Below are positions 46,976-58,900 of a stretch of DNA of 64,000 bases, in pieces. A program made the translations under genes and the position numbers. The stretch is from Triops longicaudatus. Its lineage: Eukaryota > Arthropoda > Branchiopoda > Notostraca > Triopsidae. The first letter of the stretch is position 1; every line of letters begins with the position of its first letter. The stretch covers positions 172,268 to 236,267 of the forward strand of contig JAGQDJ010000136.1 in NCBI GenBank assembly GCA_022885665.1. The letters are read 5' to 3'. The notes beneath the pieces are model-generated. The model searched no databases and was not told the DNA's origin. It saw nothing but the letters and a program-made list of their open reading frames with translations.

Positions 46976-49900
46976 ATGAAGACATCGTTGTTGGTGCTCC
47001 TTCTACCCCATTTGGCTCTCGGAGTCGCAGCATCTCAATTGGGTACGTGTGAGAAAACTCCCAGCCCCCAAAGGTTGCCCAATTACCCCTCCTTCTACTC
47101 TTTTTCTTTTTTTTTTTTTCTCCAAAAATCCCCTCTCATGCTACTCCTACACATACACATGCGACCCAAGTCCGAGGAAATATCTCCGTGTACTAAAATG
47201 TCGCCGGGTCATTGCTTTTCACAGGCAAGTGGAAAGCGGGAGCCTGGGGTTCGTGCGAACTTGTCCCATTTCCTTCGGATTCCGCAGCCAATTCCGACAT
47301 CTATCTCCTTCCACGTCTCAGACCACAGCTTGGATTCCAAAGGCGCCACCTTGCCTGCACCGACAGCGCTGAGCCGCACAATGCCACGAATTCCGGGTGA
47401 GAACCGGCTTTAATTATCACCCCTTTCTAAGCCTAAACTCCTCATTAGATTGCCTATGCGTTTGGCCTCGCTTGCAAGGCCTTAGCTGTTCTATTAAAAC
47501 GCAAACAATACAGAAAGTGAATTGAAATTTAAGAAGGAAATATAGTGAAGGCGTTAATAACTAGTAGAACAAAATTAAAAATGCGACAAAAACGGAAAAA
47601 ATAATTCCTTATTTTTCGTTTCTTTGTTATCGTTCTTTTTATTTATGTATGCGTTATTTTTTAGTGTAGGCATAGGCCTGTTATTGGGGCAATTTTGCTC
47701 TGATGAAAAGCGAACACATAATCTATAGAATACGAGAAATAATTACTAATAAAATTTAATTGAGTTACTGAATTGTCAGTATTCCGAGAAATAGGCGCAA
47801 AATACGGAGAAAAATTTAGTGAAGTAAAAACCAAGAGATAATAATTACTGTTTATTGAGGAATGTGAAAATTCTCAAGCATTTCTAGTCGCGGAAAGAAC
47901 GTGTACATGCGCGGCCAGTATTTTTTAAACAATATTTCACGGATAGTTTAGATCTCTGGTTCTGCACATGTTTTCATTTCACAGGTCAATTTAGTACGAT
48001 CGGGTGCCTGCTTCCTAGCTATGCTCATTCGAGATGAATACTGTTTTGACCTGTAGGCAAAAGTTGAAAAAGACGGAGCAGATATTTGCTCTAAAACGTC
48101 ACTACTAAAGTAGCAAAAAGTGAAAATCGGTAAAACTCGCGTTTAAAATAAATTATCTTTTCAAATCTAAAGAAATTCTAGGCAGATGAAGTGAGTCATC
48201 GAATTTAGGTACATTTTCTTGAGATTTTCGAGAAAAGAGTCTGATTCGAGCTTTACGTAAGCCTCTCGAAAAATCATTGTTGTCTGTCCTTTGTTTCTCA
48301 CGGAAATTAACCACAGAAATTCCTCGTTTTACTGAAAGTAAGACGGTCAAAGAATATAAATCATAAATTAAATCTATAAATAATAAAAATATAAATTATA
48401 CATATGTAAATGATATACTATCAAATATAGAAAGATACATTGTAAACATATAAATTATAAAGTGAAAGTAATTACTGTGACAAAAATAAGAAAGGCGTAA
48501 ACGAAAGTTTATCTTTATTTTTTTATTATTATTGTTTAATGACTCAGACTGTGTTGCTTCCTTGGCTTATTTTTTCTTACACAAGACGTTTTTCTCATCT
48601 TTGAATGCAAATTATAAATGACGCTCGTCATTTGACTGAAAATGTATTTTACAAAATAAAGGGTAATTAAAGGAGTATGGAGCGAGAAAAAAATGTCGTC
48701 TTCAGGGACCTCTGATGTTTCCAGCCGTGCTACCGCGAACATAGCTATGCATAAATTTCGCTGTGCAGCTCCGCGAAGGAAAAGACAGCGACAATATGCT
48801 CGAAAGAATACCGTAGGACACAAAATTTTGACACTTTCTGGGCCCATAAACCGAAGTTAGTGATTTGTAATTCGATTACGAATGAGCTTTTCGCTAACTT
48901 TCAGAGCGTTTCTTTTCACAATTACTGTTAACAAAATTTTTCTAAAATTGACCTTTTCAAAAGTGAATATCTCGCTAATCTGAGGAAACGAAATATCGTT
49001 TGACTTCTCAACCATCCCATCTTTCTGTTTCAGTTGTATATTGATCGACTCTTTCTGTCAGCTCGAACGAAGAAATGAGCCTCCTGATTAACTAACATGA
49101 AAACTTTCGCCTACTCCGTTTGTCACTGTTGCTAATTAAATTCGTTAGCACTTTTCGGAACTCAAAGATCTTGTTACAAAAACGGAGTATTTCTTTTTAA
49201 AAAAAGGAGAAAAATGGCTAATACGACTATTAACATTCCGTTAGGAGATGTGGAAGCAGCGACTCGCTGATTATGCCCCATCGTACCCGAAGCTGCGTGT
49301 TCAAAACGGATTCGACGCCAGTTTTCAGCAATTGGAGTGCCTGGCGGACTCTTCGACCTGGTTGTCGCGGCGATCGTGGCGAGGTAGGTGAGAAAACGCA
49401 TTTTTAGTGCCGTGAAGAGGAACTACTTGAAATGCTAACAAAATGATACTGGAAAGTACTGGCAAAGACGGATATAGCCCATTTCCTTGGAGCCTTAGCG
49501 TCCGGTACACCACCCCGAAAAGTTTTTTCGCGTTGTTCGTGGGGGTGAAAAACGGAAGACAGGATCATACACGCGTTGCGGATGTCAAGCCAACCAAAAC
49601 TAAGTTTGCCAACCCCAAGCAGAAGATCTAACCCGTCTCTGGCCATTTCCTCCCCCAATACTATCGTTAGAATCTCATAAAAGTTTTTTCCCGAATCAAA
49701 AAAATAAACAAAAAGTGAATACAGTAAAAAAAGAGAGAAAGGAAAGTACTGTGTATTCAGTCAGTGATGAAGAAGATCTTAAGTTTGTTTTCCTTAACGC
49801 ATTCCTGCACACATGTAGCTTCGAATGCAAATCAATGATTTGTTGGCAAAGACCGAATTTCGTGAGACAAGAGAATATGGCTTTTTTTCCCTTCACCCCC

Positions 49901-52900
49901 CGCCCCGATTTGGTGGTTCTTTTGTATTGCCTTTTCAGATTGTTGACTTAGTTCCGTTTCCTTAAGCTTTAGTTTGGCTAGTTTTCTTTTCCGTGGCTCA
50001 TAAGGTGCCATTATCTTCATTCATTAATTTTTTGTCTTTATTTGTTTGTTTTCGGTGTTTAAGGTTTACGCTGAAGTCCAAGAACGCAGTAGGGCTCTTT
50101 TACGACCCTCATTATGGAATTTCTCCCGCGCAGAACTTAGTCAACAGCGGGTTTCAGATCAAATAGAAGGACTACCGTTGTGCAGAGATTTGTGAGTATT
50201 TCTTTTTTACAATAACTTTTGAACGTTGCTGAGCTGAAAGCGTTTTGCTTTCAAGTGGGGAGGGGGGATTTCGCTATAAGGAGCTACGCACTAATGACTG
50301 TCGTGTGTTGGGGTGTATTTGATTTTGTAGGTACCGATGGTTACCCTCGCACTGGAGTCAGTGCATGACAGCGGATAATTACACATGCGGTGGTGGTTCA
50401 CAAGTACGACGCGTAACGTGCTTGCGACGAGAAGGTTCCGGAGTTCCGGTTCCCGTGGAATATTGTGAAGGACTTGCCCCTTTACCCATGCTACAAAAGT
50501 ATGTATGTCACATGTGGTTCATTTCCCATTACTTCAGCAGAACTGCTGTATTGGTGTTCATGTTGACCCATAGTCCTTTGTCGAATTTTTCTTAAGCATG
50601 AAGGATATAAAAAAATGACCGCCGATTTAATGTGTGCGAATTTTTCAAGCCGGGTGAGACGTCTTCGCTGGTATTTCTTTTAAAAGATTTTTCGTAGACA
50701 ACAATGAGTTGCGGAACACAAGACCGAGGTTGTGCTTCAGAAAAAATGATTGTAGTTTAATTCACTATGAGGAAAAGAAATCAAGCAAGCAAAACATCAG
50801 GTTTCAGGCGTCAATTGCTTTCTCATACTCGTAAAATTCTTCGTCCATACTACGAAAAAAGGAGCGCATGGAGATGTGCTACAGACTATTCTAATAAGTT
50901 TCCTTCATATAAACTCTACTTTGCTTCATATTACTCGAGAGCGTGGATCAATATAATGCTCGATTCGCCATAAAATTCCTTAAACATGGAATTGACCGTC
51001 AATCCAGGCTTGAAAACTATCGTAACTATGGTTCTTGTTCAATTTTTTAAACCTGGACGAGGTAAGGCGAGTAACCTGAAATTATGTGTGCGATAAAATT
51101 GTGTATTTGTGATAGAGGGTATATTTTTTGCGAAAATTTCGTGGGGAAATTTACGAGAAGACGTTCTTTGGTGGAAAGGATTTATTGTTGGGAAAGAGTT
51201 AGTGTAACGGCGAACGCTTTTCGCAACTCTTGGCCACTATTTATGGATGGTTTGGCAAATAGGTGTGTGGGAAATATGAGAGCGTGAAAACGAGTTTTTA
51301 CGGGCGTATTCACCGAAGAACATAATGCAGACTTATGCACTTTGGGTGAAAAAAAGCTTTCAGAACAGGAAAGGTCATGAAGGATTTTCTTTGTATTGGA
51401 AGAGTCCAGTATTAGTGTTAGCGTCCCAAATGTATTGGTGAAAAATTAAGCTGAGAGTTAGTAATGGCCTTTGTACTTGACTCAAGTATACAGCGCTTGT
51501 ACTGAAATTTTACAATCTTGTTTCAGTAGTACTTGTACTGTACAAAAAGAAATACGAGCGAAATTTGATAATTAAGCTATAATACTTTAAGACTATTGTC
51601 CAGAATAACTTTAATAACATTTTGTTCCGCTAAAAAATAAACCACTATTAAATACTAGAGAGACAATTTAGATTAAATTAATTTTGAATTAAATGTATTA
51701 GATTAAATTAAGTATAAGTATTAAATCATTTTAATATTAAATACTAGATAGGTATTTTAGATTCTGGAGAAGTACTATACGTCTGATGGAATTTCATTTC
51801 GAATGCGCGCACGGAAGATAGGGCAATGGGAGTACAAAGCTTAGAATGAAACAAGGCTTCTTGAGCAAGAGCTTCCACCAAGTGAACATTCCAAATACTT
51901 AAGGAAATAACGCCTTGAGTTTAAAAGAGAGAAGAAAGAAGGAAAAAATATAGAAGCCTTAGAAATAGCGTTAAAAATTGAACAAACAAGTCCGAATGCT
52001 TTTTTAAATCATTGCCTGTTTAAGTGATATCCGTAGTAGCGAGTTTTTACTGTATTTCAAAAGGAAGAGAGAAGCATGGCAGCTTTGATATAAGAAACAA
52101 CGCCCTTTTTAATTTTGTTCATTTTTTCGTATATTTTTGTGTTAGAAGCTTGTACGTGTTAACTTTTAAGCATCAATACCCCAAGTTCTGAGAAGAACTT
52201 TCCATAAGTGTAACTTTTATAAAATTGGCTGGTTTTTCTTGACACGTGCAGGTGCGAAGTTCCTTGTCCGCGAGATTGCCAATTGTCCTCTTGGTCGTCA
52301 TGGACGCCTTGCCTGACTTTAGATTGCACTAACGAGCAAGGCCATTATACTCCACCTAGTCAAATTCGAGGTAAACTTCTTCCTACCAATGTCAACTTTT
52401 CTTAGCCCTCCATTTTTTTTTATTTTTTTTTTACGTGAGCTCCTTATCTACCACTCTTTACGTATTTTAATTCTTTTTTGCTTACTTTTTTTTCGTGGGT
52501 CAAGAGTGAAATCCGTTTTTGATTTTGGTATTTATTTGATATTTATTTGTTTTTTCGGTTTCGTTTTGAAGTTTTCGTTGTGTTTCATTACTTGTGTTAC
52601 ACGAGTTGCGCGTACTTGAGTCCCAAACTTTTGACACCCCGCAGCCTACCGTATCCGGCACCGACACATGCTAGTTTCGCCCAGCGCTGAAGGTCTATCT
52701 TGTCCACCGCTAACCCAATTGCAAGTGTGCACCCCATCTCCTTGTTATCGCTGGCAGCCTGTCACTTCAAACTGTCAACTGCAAACGGGAAATGAATGCG
52801 GAACTGGGGAACTGGAAGTTCGCTTAAACTGCATAAACAGTCAAGGAGTAAGTAGCCTAAAAAATAGCTCAAAGGAAAGCCTTTTTTTCCAATAAAGTAA

Positions 52901-55900
52901 AACGAGAGAGGAAAGTTGACTCTTGATCAGTTCATTCTTGTGTGAATATTAGGAAGTAGTCGACGAGGGACGTTGTGCCAATTTAACGAAACTGATCCTG
53001 CCAGTTGATTCTTGTCACGTCAATTGTCCCGAAGATTGTGCCGTGTCGTCCTGGACCGCCTGGTCCGGTTGTGTCGGCGGAATTCGGAAGAGACAACGAA
53101 ATATTTTGGGTTTGCCATCCGAAGGTTAAAAAAAATAAGTACTGTTTGAAAATGGTTGTCAATCTCCTGCATTTTAGGAGGATATTTGTGCCCTCATCCA
53201 TCTTTGTTAGTCGAAAAAGAAGAGTGCAGTGAAGAAATAACGGAAGAAGTCATAAGCCGCACCCACGCCATCTATCATTGGCTTGCTTTACCATGGCAAG
53301 CGTGCGAAGGCTCTTGCAAGCAAACGAGTCAAGAACGCGAAGTTTGGTGTGTAAAAAACGGTGATGAACGAGTTGATGATGAGTGGTATGTAATACAGCT
53401 CTATTTTTAAGCATTTTTTAACTTATTTATTAACTTATTTACAAGTTAGGTTTAATAATTTTGTGGTTATATTACAGGTGTTATTACCTGCTCAAACCTG
53501 AAACTAACCGAACGTGCGATTTGCCTTGCCCAGTAAACTGCACTGTTTCAAATTGGTCGGAGTGGTCACCTTGTAATTGCACAGGTAACGTTAATTGCGC
53601 AGGTAGCTTAATTAAAGATAATAAGAAGTGTAAGAAAATACTCCGTTATTCTAGTAACAACGGGACAATTGCGATATTTCTGCGGTATTGTCGAAATGGA
53701 TATTGCAACTTTAACGGAATTACGGTTGTGTTACTCTATGTGTTACTGGCATTGTTTTCGTATAACTAAGGCATCTTCAATGAATTTAAACTTGTGTGAT
53801 TCTTGTAATATAAAAACTTAGCGTAATTGCTGGGATATTATTATAATCGTAGTTTTCACGAACTAGTATTGCTGTTTTAACGGAATTATAGTCTTATGTA
53901 TCACTTTATGTTACTAAGTTGTCGTTTTTTTTCGAACAACTACAGCTTTTTTATTATTAAAGTTGGTTTGATTCTTTTTAAATAGAAACTAAACGTTATT
54001 GCTGCGGTATCGTTTCCTAAACTACTATGTCAACTTTTCTGACGAGACATCTTTTTGTAAAGGCTAATTTCAGGATAATCTGTTCACTATACTAGAGTCG
54101 TATTTCGAAGATATGTGTATAGTAAATCTTCCATGTAAAAATGCGAAATTGTTATTAAAAATTATAGAATATGAATTTAACTTGTCGTAGGTAACTAACT
54201 TATCGAATTTGGTTAGAATGCGGCGGTCAAGTGCAACGACGATACAGAATTGTGCTGCAAGAAGAGGCTCATGGAGGACTGCCGTGTCCACAACTTAGTG
54301 AAGAACGTGTATGCGAATCGCATTTGCACTACAGATGGAACTTGTCCCCCTGGGGATTATGTGTAACCGGAGACGGTTGTGGGGCCGGATGGCAAACACG
54401 AGGTACAATGAGGCACCCAAGTTTTAACAACTCAGATTGCCTACTATAACTTATGGGAACTTATGCAAACTTGTCTGCTTCGCGTTGACAGAGCTGAGCT
54501 GCCGGGACGAGGATGATAACGTGGTCGAAGTCGGTCTCTGTGCTCGAGTACACCTTCTGCCCACTCTGGCTCGTAAGTGCTGGGTCGCTTGTGAAAATAC
54601 TCATTGTCAATTTTCCGAGTGGTCGGAATGGTCAGCGTGCTCGGAAAACTGCCAAAAACGTCAAATTCGCTTCAGAGCGTTTATTGGTAATTTCCTTAGC
54701 TTTCGTTATTTCGTGACATTTCCTTCAACAGCTGCCACTTTCATACTTTTCAAAATAAAGACAAAAAGTCCAATAATTTTTTATTGAAAGAATTAAAATA
54801 AGACAAAAATACAAAAATAACTCAAAAGTGAGGTAAAGAACTATAGAAATTATGAAGCTTTTTGTCTTATTGTTATTTATTCAGGTATTTTTCGTTTTAT
54901 TTTTATTCATATCTTCTTGTGAAGACTATAAGATTATTTTTGGTTCCTTTTTATTTATTTTTCATTTTTATTTATTTTGTTTTATTTATTTTTCATTTTG
55001 GATTTGTTTTGTTCGATTTATTTTTCATTTGGGATTTATTGATTTTTTCTTTCAATTGATAAGTAATGTTTGATGATTTGCAACAGGGAGGAAGGAAACG
55101 AAAGACGAATGCGAATCAATTTATCCCACAGAAGAGACTCAATCTTGTCCGTGCGAAAATTTGCAACTGTTGACGGGCGGTTGGTCGCACTGCTTGATCA
55201 ATTCAGCGGACGGCTGCGGTGTCGGACAGAAATTCCAGCCCTATGTCTGCAAATCAGCCTGGAATCAGCTGGAAATACCCACGTTTTGCAAAGCAAGTTA
55301 TTACCAAGCTGCCGACTGCCAAATTCCGTGCTCGACAGATTGTCAATTAGGTGCCTGGTCGGAATGGACGACTTGCAATTCCACGTGCGGTGTGGGGTTC
55401 CAAAACCGGACTCGCAGAGTAATACAAAGCATTGCAACTCTTTTCTTAAAAAATAAACCTTGGAATGTTTTGATTAGATTCTGAGCCGCAGTAGCAAAAA
55501 CGGCAGAGGATGCGCGCATTTGGTAGAGGTTTCACCATGCAAAAACCCCGATTGTGACAACTTTACTTGGATTGAAGGACCCTGGAGCGAATGCTATTTA
55601 GACCCGCCCCATCGATTGGCCAATTGCGGCTCAGGGTTACAAAATCGTCGAGTGAAGTAAGTTTAAACTTGAAATCTTAAATAAGTCCACAAATTCTCAT
55701 AAACGAGTTCAAAATTAGAATATTTACTATTATCTTCATTTTTATTTTCAGTATTTGAAATATTTTGGAACATTACATCGAAATATTTGCCGACCTGTTA
55801 CTTTTTTAGGTGTCGAAATAAGCAGAACAATAAGAGCGTAGAAGATTCGTACTGTAATCCCATGAGCAAGCCAGCTGAAGTCAGGATTTGTTCTGTAGCG

Positions 55901-58900
55901 TGTGTGGGCGAGTGCGTTTACAGCGAGTGGACAGATTGGTCGCCTTGTTTAACCGTAATTAGCTTTATTAACGATTCATTATTCTAATTCCCTAATATTC
56001 CCTATATTTATATTTATGTTAAGTATTCGAGGATTCGTTAAAGTTTAGAATATATGAAATTTTTATTAGTGTGGTCTGAATGATAACCGCAATCGAACGC
56101 GATCTGTGGTACGGCAGGGTGCGAATTTCCATAATTGCACCCACTTGGTGGAAGAAGAGAGCTGTTTACCTCCGTTTCGCCAAGACTGGCGTAATTTGAC
56201 CTACTTGACGGACAAATCGGTGGATTGCTTCCGCTACGAGTGGGCTGTAACGGAATGGAGCTCGTGCCTGCCCCTGGGCGGCTCCAACTGCGGTGAAGGT
56301 ACTTCAGTGCGGCTAGCGTTCTGCCAGCGCGAAGATGGGCTTCAAGTTCCAGACAAGTATGCTATAAAATTGATCGATTTCATATTTTTTCTCTTTGATT
56401 TCGCTCTGCTTGTTTAGTGCAGATTTTTTTATTTTTTTTTATCATTTTTGTTTATTTTTATCTTCGTCGTGTTATTTTTGAGCTTTTTTTTTTCAAAAAA
56501 AGATTCTTCCGATAATAATTGCAATATAAAGATCCTTGAAAGCCTCCGCGCACGTAGAAGTCTTTTTGTAAAAAAGTTGCGGTTTGCTTTTTAGTTTCTT
56601 TGTTCCTATCACGTGTGTCGATTTGTATTCTTTTTGGAGTAATATTGGTTCTTCGTGGCCTTGTTTGTTTAGGTTCTGTGAAAGGTGGCCTAAACTAAGT
56701 CCATTGGAGCAGTTCTGTTATTTGGACTGTCCTGTCGATTGCCAACTGTCAGAGTGGAGCGAATGGGATTCTTCGGCGTGCATTTGCGGCTACCAGACAA
56801 ATAACGGTATGAGAAAAAATGGAGGCAATATCAAGGAACGTGTAATAGAGAAAGAAGTGCGAAAACCTTTCCGTCTTTTAAAGAAAGGAAACAGAAACGG
56901 AAGAAAAGAGATCGGGAACCGTACCGTCACGATTTACGCTAAAAAAACGTTTACGACAAACTCCTGGGAGTAAAAATCACATGAACGAACACTTTTGTTC
57001 CGAAATACGTGCAAAGGTTCACGCAAAACATGTCTTCAAGATCGGAGTGTACGAATCACGTGCACAATATTTTTGTATTGCCGTCGAAGATTTTGAAGTC
57101 CCTTTGAGGCACCAAAAGAGATAGATAGTTTGCAAGGTTTGAAACTTTTGTGGTGCAAAATAGAACACTGACTATGCCTGCTTCCTTATATTCGCCTATA
57201 TTATAGATATCTAAAACCACTTCGAAAAAAATAAAAAAAAAATATTTCCCTAAATATTGACATTTATGTTACTCTTTAGGAGCCCTGATCCGTACAAGAC
57301 AAGTGGTTATTCCAGCTAACCGAAACGGAAAGCCTTGTCCTGAAATCTTGGAGCAACGAGTTCTGTGTCCTATTATTCCTTGTGCTGAATTTCGTTGGGA
57401 AGAAGACGAGTCATGCGATCTTATGGTAATGTTTTCACTCTTTTGTTCGTTCTTGTTCCTCTATTTGATTTAATAATTTCTCATAGCTAAAACACAGGCA
57501 TTTTCCTTTCCGAAAAAATAGGGAGCTCAGTGTGGCTACGGCGTGCGCGCTCGTAATTACGTTTGCGCTCAATTAAGCGCTAATCGAACCGTGGTTCGTC
57601 ACATCGATACTCGTTTTTGTGAGCAGAATCATCTTAATTGGAGCGCGGTGTTTATGGCTTCTGCGTCGCAATTCCAGCGAGAGCACCAGCACCGTTATTA
57701 CTTGAATTCTCATTCCGAGCGAATGCTGAGTGACAGAGCAAGCATGTATAAGCACCAATTGCCACCCAGTACCACTCGAAGCAAAAGAAGTCTTAATGCC
57801 CAAGAAGAGGATTTTACCTTGGGAGCCTCGCAATGGCCGCATCATAATTGGCCCCACGGACCCATTCCCCGTTTATCCATCTCTCCGTCACAAAATTCTC
57901 ATTTGACTCGAATTCCGGACCAAGATCCATTCCAAGTTAGTTGCTTCGTCTCTTGTGACGAGTGCATCCAAACAGAGTGGACCTCGTGGGGCCCTTGTGT
58001 CGCTAACTGTGACCACGTACCAATAAGTGAGCACCTTGAATACTTTCGTCGTTTTGGCATATTAACTTGGAAGGCACACATAGCACGCATACCTTCTGAA
58101 AGCAGTCAGTCCAGCGAATAAGGAAACTAATCCACACGAGCTTGTTGTGATAAATTATGCATATTTGTTATTCATTCTAAAAAATATTTTTTTATCTTTA
58201 ATTACTTCACATGGAGAAATTTTTGTGAAAATATGTTGTACGTGTGTTATACGGTAGCATTGAAATTTAATTTTGATAGGAGGAAACCAAAAACGAACGC
58301 GGTTAAGTTGCGGACAAACAGTTACGGAATCCCGCGCTTGTTCCCCGGTGGATCATGGTAAGAGTCGTGTTTGGTGTCAATTAGCGCTGGGTTTTTCAAC
58401 GCGTCTTATGTTTCTTGTTGATTATAGGATGCTGGAAGTTAAACCAGTGCCATTGTCCGGTAGCGCATGCCCGATGTACGGCCGAGGGCGAGTGTATCTG
58501 CGCGCCAGGCTACCGTCCGCTGTTGGCAGTCCGCAAGCGAGCGTTTCTTCTTCCTCTTCAGTCAGTGAAGGACATTCAAGACGATCTGGAGACGTACTTA
58601 GTGGCTTGTGAACCTGACTCCACATCACAACGCGACTCCGCTTGGCGTTCGCAGCTCAGCATGCCCAGTAACTTGAAAATGACCGCTAAAACGGCCAGTA
58701 ATGCAGGATCGGTGGCCACACGCGCACTTTCTGCCGCTTCGAGCACCGTAGCCTCGATAGATGATGATATTCGGATTTTGTATTATCCAAGTAAGTTTTG
58801 CAATTTCGTCTGATTCATTCAAAAGCAAGAATTTTTGGAAAAGAAAACAAACAAAAAATATTATTCGAGTTAAGGCATGAAGAATAGTGCAGGGTGAAAG

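Noticed and set aside
50064..50160. Direct splice of THSD7 exon 2 to the exon at 50064
   Set aside because: Phase 2 to phase 0 gives a stop after about 32 codons; the microexon at 49329 restores the frame.
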